Source: Aspidiotus rigidus
Lineage: Eukaryota > Arthropoda > Insecta > Hemiptera > Diaspididae
Reading direction: 5' to 3'
Assembly: GCA_035079385.1 (NCBI GenBank)
Contig: JAVHKY010000003.1
Location: 9,341,501 to 9,405,500 of the forward strand
Length of the DNA stretch: 64,000 nt
Positions 12,214 to 24,282 of the stretch are shown in pieces (position 1 is the first letter of the stretch; every line of letters begins with the position of its first letter). A program made the position numbers and the translations under genes. The notes under the pieces are model-generated. The model did no database searches and had not been told where the DNA came from. It saw nothing but the letters and a program-made list of their open reading frames with translations.

Positions 12214-12735
12214 TTGTCAACAGGAGCGAAAAAATTATTGACAACTTTGGTGGCTCTCGCTTCGTTGGTTTGCAATGTTCACGTGGCAGGATCTACAAAT
12301 ATCTTTTGTGGCACCGCGGGTCCAAATTTTTGTGAGAACTCCGAATCCCTCGAAAAAAAAATTCATTCCCTATCCAAAAGTATCAAGCTCCACCGGCTCC
12401 TTTCCATTTTACCTTCCTTACTTCCATGGGCTATACCTCAGCCAAAAATAGTTTTCGAAGTATGTGAATCTTCGAAAAAATTGACCAATGCTTCTGCTTA
12501 CCACTCCCACTTCCTAAATATGTATACTAAGTTCACATACCGGCACCATCGTAATTTTCTCTCACCGTCATCGCAACTCTGTCACAATCCCAACAGCCGA
12601 GAACCGCGCTATCCTCCAATGCCTGAAACCTTAGACCATATATGTATAGATTATGGACCGCTGATACAGTATGTAAACGACGTTATCAATTGTCTTGACA
12701 TAGGAGGTCAAAATTCAGCCGGTTGGGTCCTATAA
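12214..12735 (+). pseudogene. Possible LINE ORF2 fragment, RT to RNase H connector
   Basis: An open frame of about 173 codons without a convincing start. Its middle (PWAIPQPKIVFEVCESSKK) resembles the connector between reverse transcriptase and RNase H in the minus-strand LINE at about 35.1 kb (PWTFPQPKIRLDLTEIPKS). The spacing to the following residues is also similar. No RNase H or RT motifs are present, so this would be an isolated fragment of a related LINE. The match is short, so the call is tentative. Confidence 0.4.
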
Positions 12736-12739
12736 TAGA

Positions 12740-15700
12740 CATTTCGGTAACCGACGAGGCAAGTGGATGAAATAAGCCAGGCCTATTGATGCATTTAACG
12801 TCGTGTTAACGATCTAGAAAATTTGTAGATCTTTGAAAAACAAACTGATAGCATCCCATGACAAGACATCGCGAATAGTACGAGTACCATTAATGGGTGT
12901 AGCTGGTGACCGGCGGTTGGTTTTTTAATATTGAGCTAAATTTTAATTTTTTTACGAGAGGTGAGCTGAAAAAATTGCGCTCCAAAAATTTAGTCCTCTT
13001 GATTTTCTTCGAAATTGCTTCGTTTCGAAGTCATTCCAAAATTCTTCGATAAGCATTCCTGATCCTGTTTTCAATTTTGCCGATCGTAATGCTTCTCGCG
13101 GATGGTCGGCCCAAAGCTGCGGCGATAGACAGAAACGGGATCAATACCGATACAACTGGTATTTTTCTTTGATAGAAACTAAGAATACCAGTATCAAGAC
13201 TCCGAAAAAATACCGGTAGGTATACCGATCAAAGGAACCGAAACATCGGTTTTTTGATATACATTGAAACTCATTGTGAATCTGGAGGAAGCACGCGATA
13301 CCAGATTGAATAATAACTACTGAAAAATCCCTTATTCTTGATCTATATTTTATTAAATTATTTCAATCAGTAGTGCACATGGACAATATGTACAGAGTCT
13401 GAAAACAACACACTGCTTTTCTAAAAATTTTTTTAAAAATCATGAATCAACACAGAGAGTTGAAATATTCCATAAAAATTCAGTTTATTTAAATCTATAA
13501 TGTTCAGGAAAAATCAAATTCCTAAGTCAATTTCTCCATTTTTTATCACCTTTGAAAAATTCAGCGGTGCTGGGGTACGTGCGGAAACATGGTACTCCTA
13601 GCGAGGCTAAAGCATCTGATCGTTACAACCCAATAGCGGAATTCTGCATAAACTACCACGGTCGTTAAAACGTATTTAAAACATGCTTAAAACACAAAGA
13701 AATCAAAATTGTATTTTAAACGGGAATATGCTGAAAACGTATTTTTTTTTGTTTCAAAATTGTTTTTTCAGTACATTAAAAAATATCAAAAACTCTGTTT
13801 TTTTTTCCATATTTTCATTATTATTCTTCAATAAAAATTAATATTTGACAATTTTTCCAGGGTTGAAAAATTGAAAAAAAAAAATTAGAACGTTGTTTTA
13901 AACAATGTTCAAAACTGATGTTTAAAACATTTAAAAAGTGTTTTAAACAAGAAATTAAAAAAGATGATTTAAAATATGTTTTGAACATAAAATCTGTTTT
14001 TTAAAGTGAAAAAACATATTTTTTTTTTTTTTTTAAATTTTTTTTTTCAACCCTGGTTTTAAGAGATACGATTTTCATCCAACACTATGTCAATATACGT
14101 CACATGCGCAACAGTTTTCTTTAGCGTACGTGAAGAAAAGATCTTGAGAATTAATAACAAATAAGTACAAATTCAACTTGAAAATCTGAAATCTTTGCAT
14201 AAGGATAGGCGCAATAAGGTGGGCAACGTTCCAAGATGATAAAAGAATTCTGATTTTTTTTAGGATTTTGCATAGTGACCGTATTTTTACATGTACACCC
14301 TATATCACGGCCGACTCTTAATGAAGGAAATAACTAGATATTTGGCAACGCGTCGTGTAGGACGGCGCTTACGGAAAAAACACGCAAAATACATGTTAAT
14401 TGTTAATTTGTGAATCCGTTCAATACAGTAGCCTGTAGTGCGGTCATCCAATGGAGATGTCATACAAACTAGAGAATAGGTATGTTGTGCTGATGTGTCA
14501 AAGCACCAATTCTCCTGATTGTTTCACCTAAACTCACCTTTTGATCATCCAAAAGTAAGTTCAATATTGAACCGGAAAACAGCCGAATTAAGACGAAAGC
14601 CAGCTAAATTTTTCTAAAAGCCAAAAACTGAAAGCCAAATTTGTCAAGATGGTGAGTTTAAACCAGAAACCGAAGCTGAAAATTTTCGGCTGTAGTACTC
14701 TGCTGGATATCTTTAAATATAGTTGAATGTTTGGTTTTCATGCTTTATTTATTTATTTATTTTTTTATATGTAATTTCCCGTAAGAAAAATAGAGTTCTG
14801 AAAACTTATGATACATTTGGAATTAAAACATCCATCAAGAGTGAGAGTTCTTGATTCATGATTAAGGGGATTTATACTATTCAAACAATCAAATATTCTC
14901 AACTCATATTTCATTCCCCGAACGTTCATCAATTTTGCAAAGATTCATTGCTCTCCTTATGCAATCAATGGATGAAAAAAGTAAACAAAGCCTGGAAGCA
15001 AACCAGTTAACAGCTTCGTGGTTATTTTATGATTCTCATGATTTCATGAATCAGTGATTTATATGTGACGTCACTACTAAAACGGGTATAGATATAGCCA
15101 TCCCAAACTCTCACAATAAGTACTTATTAGGTAGAGAAGAACAAGAAAATATAACAAACTAAAGAGACAACTTAATATCCATAATATGTAACAAACTGAA
15201 GAGGTTCAAATAACACATTATTGTAATAACAGGCTGAGGCCCTGCGACATACCTATATTCTAGTTCAAAATCAAAAAGAAGTAGCTTAATTAGGAAATTT
15301 TTCGACATTTTATGTATCTGAATTAATTATTATTATAATGCGTAATGTCGGAAAATACGGAAGAAGCTGCCACTCGCTAGGAGAGCTACAATCGACAAAA
15401 TTGATAATGGAGTCAGGACGATTAATTTCTCATGTGAACGTTGATTAAGTGATCTCTGAATGAAATTTGGAAAGTATAAAATGTCCTACAAGTTACCTTC
15501 TCACGGGACTTTATTTTAATAGATTCGAGGGAAATCTTCCACTTATCACCAGCGCCGCCCATCAATTGTACCGATTGTGTTTTACGCGATACCAAATTGA
15601 CTATGAAAAAAGGAATGATACGTCGCGTCGCTCTGAATATCAGATCGTTGATCGCGCGTACGTATGGCAAGGAGAGGCAACAATTTGTTCCTTCCCCTAA

Positions 15701-15829
15701 AGAAAGAAACGGTTTCAATGGAAGAAGCTAAAAATCAAATGGGAGTCTAAGAGAAGGAAACAGTGGTGGAAGAGGAAATTCACCTCGGCAATCTCCTTCT
15801 GATTAGGCCATTGATCTATTTTGATTGGC
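12740..15829. other. Unassigned AT-rich sequence
   Basis: Very AT-rich in places, with long A/T runs and repeated TTTAAAAC-type words at about 13.66-14.05 kb and a TTTA run at about 14.75 kb. Two overlapping frames at 15.42-15.72 kb on opposite strands have no recognisable domain. No gene is supported. Confidence 0.4.
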
Positions 15830-16225
15830 TTTAGTATACGACCCCCCTGACGTCTAGGTACGTAATTTAATATTCCGTTACGAGCTGTTTTGACGGGAAA
15901 AGTTTGATTTTTCTCCAACTTGCTTCCATTTCTTTTCTTCGATGTAATGTCGCGTTTGGCTTCCGTCTTTTGCTCGAGTTTTCCTCTTCGCGCGCTCTTA
16001 CCACATACAATATTTGTAATTTACGTTTTTCTTGATTAAATTTTTTTGACATTACGTACACCTCGAAGCGACGCGACGTCGGTATGAGCGCGTAAGAAAA
16101 TGATATTCTTCTACGATATCAACGTCAGCCTTTTTAACTTAGGCGTACGACGAACTGTAATAAGTTCGCTGTAGCTGCCATTTTTGCTTATCTTACCGAG
16201 AAGAAAAAGTACACTCGCTTACGTC
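15830..16225 (+). repeat. Dispersed direct repeat, copy 2
   Basis: Partner of 11180-11590 in the same orientation, 4.65 kb downstream. It carries a small insertion around GCGACGCGACGTCGG relative to copy 1. Open frames crossing it on the minus strand are not shared cleanly by copy 1, which argues against a conserved protein. Confidence 0.6.
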
Positions 16226-17400
16226 TGTGGTATTTTGGCGACGTTCTCGGCTATTTTTATTGAAACGGGCAATATACCAAGCGATGTATGACATCGCGAA
16301 AACCACCACAATAGACCATTTGAAAAGAAAGTTCGTTTCAATTCTACCGAGTATTGGCTGTTTTCTTTCTTGCGCGAATGAGTTCTGACACCTTTACAAT
16401 TCATTCTCGTGTCCTTTAATTTCTGTACTATCGTATTTAGATCTACCGGGGAATAGTTCGATTTTGCTTCCTGCGTAAGAATTATTTTTCTTATACACAG
16501 AAACTGACGACGCAGAAGTCGAAAAATAATTGAAATGTGGTCGTAGCGCGTTTGTTCGCGAGAATCTAACAACATGGAGAGTACAGCTGTAGGTACGAAA
16601 CTGTTAAGTACATAGAGAAAACTTAACATCTCTCGAGATTCAACTTTTGTGGCTCGACGTCAAGTCAAACAGCCGCATTAAGTCAACAGATTCGCCTACG
16701 TGGGTAGTATTTCGCTACATCGAGCGAATTAATGTATTTACGGCATTTCGCGTATGCAACATAATGAACTCAACGTAGATTTACACGTTGAAAAACGCGA
16801 CTCGTATTGAGATAGGCATGTGGCGTAAACAGTGAGTTAGTAAGTATGCTAAGAATGATGTAAAGCTCGAATCATAAGTAATCTACGGCGGTTCACAAAA
16901 GTCTTCCCTCAGTTGTCGAAAAACATTGAAACTTTTCGTCTTGTACGATTTTAAATGTGCGAAATTAATTCATATTTTGTTACATAGGCCTAGAAGGAAA
17001 GTAGAAATCTCCAGAATGGGTTTGGTCACATACTCGGCTGAAAGGATTCAGTCAAGTGAACTGGTCAGATAGGCTCCAACCGAGTATGAAATTGAGTGTG
17101 ATGAGGTGTAAGTAGAGCATTAAAAATTAAATGATCTAGTTAGCTCACAAAAGTACTTTGTTCTTTCATGTGTCACCCCTTCATCAGTTGTACCGCTACT
17201 GAGGAACAGGGCCCTAAATATCAGTTCTTATAGTCTGACACTGTCATCTGATTGGCTAAAATAATGCTTCATCCGCCTATGAGCTATGTTTCTATTGGCT
17301 AATAAATTTGCTGATCTAGCCGATTCTGTTCTTTCTGCCCTGTCCAATCACTGAGCTGAATAATTTTCCGCTGTTCATTTTTCAAGAGGCTAGCTGTTGA
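16226..17400. other. Unassigned sequence
   Basis: The longest frame (16219-16629 minus, 136 codons) has no domain that I recognise. No RNA gene or named repeat is seen. Confidence 0.35.
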
Positions 17401-17429
17401 CATGTTTTATGTCTTTGCTCTGGCCTGAA

Positions 17430-17545
17430 TTTCGAAATTTGCGTGCGCGTGCGTGTGTGCGTGCAGATGACCTTGGGACTTAGGATTTTTTCTCTGAGCC
17501 CTACCCTAATTTCGAAATTTGCGTGCGCGTGTGCGTGCGTGCACT
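17430..17545 (+). repeat. GT/GC-rich simple repeat, two blocks
   Basis: The phrase TTTCGAAATTTGCGTGCGCG occurs twice, at about 17429 and 17511. Each is followed by alternating GTGC/GTGT runs. This is alternating purine-pyrimidine sequence, a short duplicated microsatellite. Confidence 0.7.
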
Positions 17546-17549
17546 CATT

Positions 17550-18020
17550 CCTAATATACAGTATACTAGCCTAGCTATACAACCTCCTTTATACTAGCTG
17601 CATACAGTATACTAGCTTAGTATACTAGCCCTAATGTACATTATACTAGCCTAATAAACTAGCTGAGCTATACTATTTGACATTGTATACTGGGCTTGCT
17701 TCATAATAGACTAGCCTAAACTGGACTTATATTAGACAAAGAAGGAGGCGAACGAGCGGACCCATCGAGAAGGACTATGAAACCTAGACCTAATATACAG
17801 TATGCTAGCTTATTCTAAATAGACTTATACTAGACAAAGAAGGGGGCGAACAAGCGGAGCGAGTGAGCTTCATATTAGATCTAGGCTTCTGTTACACTAC
17901 AAGCTTAGGAGAAAGCTAGTAGCTCTAAATAACTTATTTTAAACTAGATTTGTACTAGACAAAGAGGGGGGCGAACGAGCGGAGCGAGTGAGCATATTAC
18001 GTCTAGGCTTCTTTTAAACT
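17550..18020 (+). repeat. Tandem modules with ACGAGCGGAGCGAG boxes
   Basis: Three similar blocks of about 110 bp (from about 17715, 17815 and 17935) each contain TAGACAAAGA followed by GGCGAAC, an AGCGGAGCGAG-type box and then CTAGGCTTCT- or CCTAGACC-type sequence. Upstream lies a run rich in TATACTAGCC. Related boxes return at 36.97-37.11 and 46.78-47.01 kb. No coding capacity. Confidence 0.6.
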
Positions 18021-18217
18021 AAAGGTATCTTTTCAAAAACTCCATATATTCTAACGAAACAGACGCTCAAAGAGTTTTTCCAATTTTACGTTCGCAGCTT
18101 GTAACTATAGGAAGGAAGTATGAAACATGATCTTTATTTATTTGGCTCTGCCAGAAAATTTTTAAATCATTCATTTGTACTGAGGTACCTCCTAAATTCA
18201 TAGATTATGAGCCCGGT

Positions 18218-19140
18218 TAGGGTCAGAGATGGGGTTTAGGTTGAGGTTTAGGTTTAGGTTTAGGTTCAGGTTTAGGTTAGGTTTAGGTTTAGGTTTAGGT
18301 TAGGTTTAGGTTTAGGTTGGGTTTAGGTTTAGGTTAGGTTTAGGTTAAGGTTTAGGTTGGGGTTGGGTTTAGGTTAGGTTTAGGTTTAGGTTAGGTTTAG
18401 GGTTAGGTTTAAGTTTAGGTTTAGGTTAGGTTTAGGTTTAGGTTTAGGTTAGGTTTAGGTTTAGGTTTAGGTTTAGGTTAGGTTTAGGTTTAGGTTAGGG
18501 TCAGGTTTAGGTTTAGGTTTAGGTTTAGGTTTAGGTTGGGTTTAGGTTAGGTTTAGGTTTAGGTTAGGTTTAGGTTTAGGTTAGGTTTAGGTTTAGGTTA
18601 GGTTTAGGTTTAGGTTAGGTTTAGGTTTAGGTTTAGGTTCAGGTTTAGGTTAGGTTTAGGTTAAGGTTTAGGTTGGGTTTGGGTTTAGGTTAGGTTTAGG
18701 TTTAGGTTTAGGTTTAGGTTTAGGTTAGGTTTAGGTTTAAGTTTAGGTTTAGGTTAGGTTTAGGTTTAGGTTCAGGTTTTGGTTTAGGTTAGGTTTAGGT
18801 TTAGGTTTAGGTTAGGTTTAGGTTTAGGTTTAGGTTTAGGTTTAGGTTTAGGTTGGGTTTAGGTTTAGGTTAGGTTTAGGTTTAGGTTAGGTTTAGGTTT
18901 AGGTTGGGTTTAGGTTAGGTTTAGGTTTAGGTTAGGTTTAGGTTAGGTTAGGTTTAGGTTTAGGTTTGGTTCAGGTTTAGGTTTAAGTTAAGGTTTAGGT
19001 TAGGTTTAGGTTTAGGTTTAGGTTCAGGTTTAGGTTTAGGTTTAGGTTAGGTTTAGGTTTAGGTTTAGGTTTAGGTTTAGGTTACGTTTAGGTTTAGGTT
19101 TAGGTTTAGGTTTAGATTTAGGTTTAGGTTTAGGTAAGGG
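18218..19140 (+). repeat. Interstitial telomere-like array, TTAGG and TTTAGG units
   Basis: About 0.9 kb made almost only of TTTAGG hexamers and TTAGG pentamers in irregular alternation, with a few TTCAGG, TTGGG and TTAAGG variants. TTAGG is the usual insect telomere unit. The hexamer mixing and the unique sequence on both sides show that this is an internal block, not a chromosome end as drawn here. It may be a healed break, a translocated end or a satellite grown from telomere seed. Confidence 0.85.
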
Positions 19141-19320
19141 TGGAGGTTGAGGTTGAGGTTGAGATTGAGGTTGAGATTGAGGTTTAGGTTAGGGTTAGGT
19201 TTAGATTTAGGGTTGGGTTTGTGTTTAGGATCAGGTTCTGGTTAGGTTAGGGTTGAGGTTGAGGTGGAGGTTGAGGTTTGGGTTAATGTTGAGATTGAAG
19301 TTGGGGTGAAGGTTGTTACA
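19141..19320 (+). repeat. Degenerate edge of the telomere-like array
   Basis: The array passes into GAGGTTGAGGTTGAG and GGTTAGGGTTAGG variants before unique sequence resumes near 19320. The gradient from regular to degenerate units on this side fits decay or unequal exchange at an array edge. Confidence 0.65.
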
Positions 19321-19559
19321 AGGTAACGTCAATATTTATTGGCTATCATTTTTTTAAATCATTCATCTGTACCTACTTCCCAAATTCGTTGTTTTTCTCA
19401 TTTATTCTTATCTCGTCCATTTTTCTGTATCTTTCAACATTTTATTTTTTTCCTCTCTGCCGTTGAAATCTTCATCTGTTCCCAGAGCTCACAGTGGTTA
19501 ATAACATTGAACCACTATCTTACAAGACAGCAAAGATCTCTGGCAGAATCTTGAAACAA

Positions 19560-20650
19560 AACTACCAGATCGCCCCTAAACAAAGCATTTGAAACAACAA
19601 GAAGCTGATAGAGGGATTAGACAAGATGGTAATCAAGAGCAACGATAAATAGGTATCTTGAACAGTGACAAACATGTTTGGTGCCATATCAAAAGAGGAA
19701 GTTTTCACGCTGTTCCTGACAGGCTGAAGTACGCAAAAACAATGGAAGAGATTATGTACTAGAACTGCTGCCAATTCAGTAACAAGTTCTAAAGCTAGCA
19801 AAATATACAGGTACTGTCACTGATATTGGCGGAGATATTCATGAATGACATGGGAAACAGGACATTGGAAAACAGCAAAGTCTAGAAACTCGATCAAATA
19901 CTGGGCGAGATACGTACATGATATCTGAATTGTGTAGTCAGATACTACTAGATATGCGAACCAATTTCTTTCTGGAAACTAATGCGATAAATGAGAGCAT
20001 GAAATTCACACCATCAACCATTTGGACTCGACACTCACACTAGAAAACAATAGAATAGAATACAAAACCTATACAGAAATGCAACACACACCAATAGAAC
20101 TCCTACAACTACCCAAGGTACAAGTCAGCGGCGATTCAGAATGATTGCTACCAAGCACTCAATCTTTTTCCTAAAGAACAATGAAGAGAAGAGGAAAGGC
20201 AATGAGATAGTAAAGCAGATCGCAGCAACCGACGGTTACTCTGGAGGCGTGGTTGAGTGAGTCCTTGGGAAAATGGAAGCAAAAGAGGAAACCCAAGCGA
20301 GCACAGTAAGAGAATACTCTAGATCAGTACCATACATAGAAAAGTACGCAAACAATGTAATAAAGGTGTTAAGCGGTTATGATGTGAGTATAGACATCCA
20401 AAAGAAACCACCCATGGTGAAGAGAATCAGCAACGACTAGACGGAGGAAAAGCATAAGGGCAGCTTATCAGCAAAGTGTACAAAGATTTCTACATTACTG
20501 AGAAAAACGTTCGACATCAGGAGAAAAGAGCACAAAACATCAGGAGAGAAAGAAGACGGCAAGTCAATTATGACAGCGCAATGGTAAAGGAATGTTTGAA
20601 GTCATATAAATAGAAAACCGCATGAAGAGGAGAAAAATACAGGAACAAAT
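19560..20650 (+). pseudogene. Decayed Penelope-like element
   Basis: Broken in all frames, but PLE landmarks remain in order: an SLILAEIFMND-like motif B tail near 19.82 kb, WARYVHDI (decayed RYVDDI motif C) near 19.90 kb, a LDSTLTLENNRIEYKTY stretch near 20.03 kb, a basic connector, and the remnant TLLRKTFDIRRKEHK of a GIY-YIG domain near 20.50 kb. It is a different PLE lineage from the 8- and 53-kb copies and shares sequence with 28.9-29.2 kb. Many stops and shifts show it is old. Confidence 0.65.
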
Positions 20651-20659
20651 GGAGATTGC

Positions 20660-23600
20660 AAAGGCAAAGAGGAAAAAAGCCAGCCTTTTGAAAAAAGTAC
20701 CTAATATCATTTGACAGCAATAGATTGCACTACTAAGCAGCTATCGAGTCAACAGCTCGTCATCACGTCACGTTTTCGAGTAATTACATAAAATATGAAA
20801 AATCGTCATATCTTCAGAACGTCATAACACTCGTATCATGTTGAAAACAAATAATAATTTGATAAACTCGTGCTTGAATCTTCTTTCATCACAAATCATC
20901 CTTAGAAAAATTCAATAACCATCAAATAAGTAATTTGCAATTTTCTGGATTCATGATATAGTGTAAAACATGATGTTCCACAAGATCACGAATTATTCAT
21001 TTGAAGAATACTAAATCTTTCTCAACTTTTGTAAGTGATGGAGGAAGAATGAAAATACAGTTGATGCCGACTATAACGATGCCGGTTGAAACGAGATTTC
21101 GGGTATTGCGAGCAGAATCCGTGTCCCTTGCACTTCACCCATATAGGCTATGTAAATTACACCAGTTACTACAAGGAGTGATGCCGGTCTTAACGAGCTT
21201 TTCCTTACCAATTTGGGCTTATATTCTCGCAAAAATGTTACATCTCTCATCATACAAAGATTGGTTACTCTTGAATGGAATGTTGGAAACACCGGTTAGT
21301 CTGTTTTGGCCTTGTGGGAAAACTTTTCTTTTTCTCCAAGATTCAAATTTTTTTCCCTCTCCTTCTTTCAAACGTCTTCTCGCATCCATAAGCATTCTTC
21401 CTCTACCTCTATCAAAAACTTGTCTAGGAGGAGACAATTTGAAAGCTTCAGATGCACCATCAAATATCAACAGTCGACATATAACATTTGAGCTACAATA
21501 GCAACGGTGAATTTCATGGGTGGGCCATTTTATTTTGACAAGTTTTTCCAACTTTCCAGTTGTGAACAGATTGTCCAAATAGCATTTGAACGCAGCTACA
21601 AGAGTTCTATTCATTTTCCAGACCTGAGAATGTTCACGTTTTACATGAGTAGAGGCTTAGAGACAATGCTGGCGCTCTGGAAACAGTCAAAATAAATTCT
21701 ACCTATGAAATAAATATGAACAAACTTCTCTACAGCATTTGTGTAAGTTTTTCTCTATTTTTGTAAGTAGCGAGCTATATCCGGACATAATAAGAATCTT
21801 GTTATAACCGGGGTATGTCTACTGCAAGCTTCCGGGTAAAGCGAGAAAAAGTATCAGGCCCTCGTTTGTTTTTCTCTACTGCAACCTAACCTAACCAAAG
21901 AAATGAGTACCTGAACTTATTGGAATCAATCGAGCCGAGCGCAAAATAACAACGTCGAACTCACCAATGGGTGGAGCTAGCCCCTCCTCTTCTCTCACCA
22001 TACTAGGTCACGGTCCTAGGTAGTCCCTAAAGTAGGTCGAGGTCATTCGGGATCCGAAGCGTGAGAAGCGTGATGACGTCAATATCCTTCTTTTAGCAAG
22101 GAACCTGTTTTATGGGAGGGTGATTTGAAAAAAAAAATGACTTATATCGGGAGGAGCTACGTATGATATAGGAGCTATATAGGATAGAAGGTATAGTATA
22201 GGCCTATTTTTTTTTTCTTGCTTTTTTGTGGAGGATAAAAATGATAAGAATATGTAAGCTGAGCCAACATAACACCTGCTTTAGCCTTTTTTTCTGTTAT
22301 TACAAGACATAAATTTCATTTTGATCACATGACTGTTGTAGGTCGGGGAAATAACGCTAAGTCAAAACAAAACATGGCGGTGAAGTAGTTCATATACAAA
22401 GAATTATTTCAAATCTGACATTTCTGATTTTGCTATTGGAAGACAGGATATAATAATTTCATATTCTAATTTATTATGCTTGATGTCTCTTCTCTTCTTG
22501 TCCTTTTCAGCCCGATTTCCGTTTCCTCCAGGGTTGCGTCAAAACGTCGTTCTAAAAATCTTTCCAAATTTTTTCAAATTCCACCTTTGTATTGTGTGAT
22601 TTTACAGTCAAACTGGAGATCTTTGGGGAAACTGGGAGAATTTGATGTCTATTTAGGTTCAAAAGTAGTATTCAGAGTGCCATGACATCCTTTCTACCGT
22701 TCCACAAACATATTTTTTGGAGGAAAAATTTTTTGGGCTCATGAGCAAATATTTCTTTCGGTGTACAAACTAGGTGACAATTTAAATAATAGATTATAAT
22801 GTTTGATTTACTACTCGTATGAGTACCTGTATCAATTAGCAAAAAAAAAAAAATCAATTTCCAAGTATGGTATCTTGTGAGAATTTTTGGAGGTACACAT
22901 ACATTTTGCTTCAGATGTGACCAAAATTTCTAGGTTGAAGATGTTTCGTAAACCGCCTAGCCATTCGCACATATACGAATGTGATTGAAATTGGAAACTT
23001 AGTTCCGAACTAAAGTATACCATGTAATTTTAGGATTAAGGATAATTTATCGATTGTCGTAAAATATTTTCCGCTCGAGATTCTCCGAAATAATAATATT
23101 GAATGGAATGTAGAAATCGTATCAACGGTATTTGCCGTTCCGTTGGTTATTAATCACCGAAGAGTTTTTGATACGAGTCGAGAGTATCGGGTAAACTTCG
23201 AATAAGTTCTTCATCTTCTACAGCGTACGTCTTAATTGAAAATAACTTTCATGCAACTCGTTCCTCCAAAATTTAATTATAATTTTTCAAAAACGAGTAA
23301 TTTTCTATAAAATCGAATTCCAATAAAACGTGATATTTCGCCGAAATCATTTGTCAATACCCAATATGACACTACGAAAAAAGTAGACTGTAAATAACTG
23401 AACTGAAGGTTTGAAGAAAACCGTCTTAAAGTAATAACATCCGCACTACCTCCATGTCCGAACCATCAGAAATGGCTGAAATTTAGTTTCGATAGAATAG
23501 ATTTGAGAGTTATGACGTGAATAATTTCCTGTACCTGTAAAGCGATGTAGTGACCCAAGCAAAAAGGAAAAATTCTGACCACAGTCCACGGACGACAAAA

Positions 23601-23720
23601 AGCGACTAACAACGGATCTCAAGCCAGATAGCCCAACTATATGTATACCGCCTATACTCGTAAAAATCATTTGGTATGGACCAGTGTGGCTAATAGTATT
23701 GTCTGATTACAGCAAAAAAT
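20660..23720. other. Unassigned sequence with a repeat fragment
   Basis: A plus-strand frame of 166 codons (21001-21501) and an overlapping minus frame (21219-21614) have no domain I recognise. At about 22083-22195 there is a fragment of the foldback family (AAGGAACCTGTTTTATGGG, then GGAGCTATATAGGATAG). Otherwise nothing can be supported. Confidence 0.4.
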
Positions 23721-23724
23721 GGCT

Positions 23725-23945
23725 TCAGCGCCATTTTTGATGACTGATTCATGATCTTAGATTATATTTAGAAAAAATTATGCTTTTGTGCTATTTTTTC
23801 CAATCCCTCTCCCTCGTAGATACCACCCCCCTCTTAAAATTGTATGTATCTTCTCTTCTATGAATTTTACGAAAAAATTTTTCAGACAAAAGTTGTTTCT
23901 TCAAGACTTTTCTATATTTTTACATATTGTAGAAATAGTATATTT
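23725..23945 (+). repeat. Dispersed repeat shared with 33.76 kb
   Basis: Words such as TGTGCTATTTTTTCCA, CTCTCCCTCGT and AAGACTTTTCTA occur in the same order at 33755-33890. It is an unnamed interspersed repeat without coding content. Confidence 0.5.
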
Positions 23946-23949
23946 CATG

Positions 23950-24057
23950 ACAAGGTGCGAAAGCGACGTTTTGAGTGACGAGTTCGGTGTAGTTGCGACG
24001 CGAGTCGAAGACGAGCGGAGCAAGCCGAACGAGTCACTCGAGTCGCTTCGCTCCTTG
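23950..24057. repeat. GC-rich imperfect hairpin
   Basis: The left arm at 23950-23987 (ACAAGGTGCGAAAGCGAC to GAGTTCGG) is the reverse complement of 24024-24057 with a few mismatches and a small bulge. The loop is about 36 bases. The arms carry GTGACGAGTTCGG-type sequence related to the AGCGGAGCGAG boxes elsewhere. It is stable on paper; its role is unknown. Confidence 0.6.
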
Positions 24058-24189
24058 TCTTGGAAGATTTTTTTTATAACGACGGCTATGAGGGTGCGTT
24101 TTTTGTTTTGTCGTCAACTCGTCACCCGGTCGCCGTTGCACGCAATTTCTCCTGCTGCTAACATAGAACATTATCACCCACTATCGATA

Positions 24190-24282
24190 TGGAGCAATGC
24201 GGCGCAGCTGGTAGTGCAACGGCTTGTGAAGTCAGGAGTGCGTGGTTCGAGCCCCGATCGCGGAGACAAAAAAAAATAATAA
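24190..24282 (+). mobile_element. tRNA-derived SINE head or tRNA pseudogene
   Basis: It contains an A-box-like GGCGCAGCTGGTAGTGCAA at about 24201 and a B-box-like GGTTCGAGCCC at about 24244, at spacing normal for a tRNA promoter. A short A-rich tract follows at about 24268. The anticodon region reads TTGTGAA (GTG, His-like), but the anticodon stem and T stem pair poorly. So this is a Pol III-type tRNA relic, most likely a SINE 5' part, not a working tRNA. The body downstream to about 24400 is not recognised. Confidence 0.55.

Noticed and set aside
18218..19140. CRISPR array
   Set aside because: Telomere-type short tandem repeats without spacers, in eukaryotic DNA.
18218..19320. A true chromosome end
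   Set aside because: Unique and transposon sequence continues on both sides, so the block is internal in this window.
21001..21614. Overlapping 166- and 131-codon frames
   Set aside because: Two opposite-strand frames over the same DNA with no domain in either; not enough evidence.
24190..24282. A functional tRNA-His gene
   Set aside because: Anticodon and T stems pair poorly and no clean acceptor stem can be drawn.
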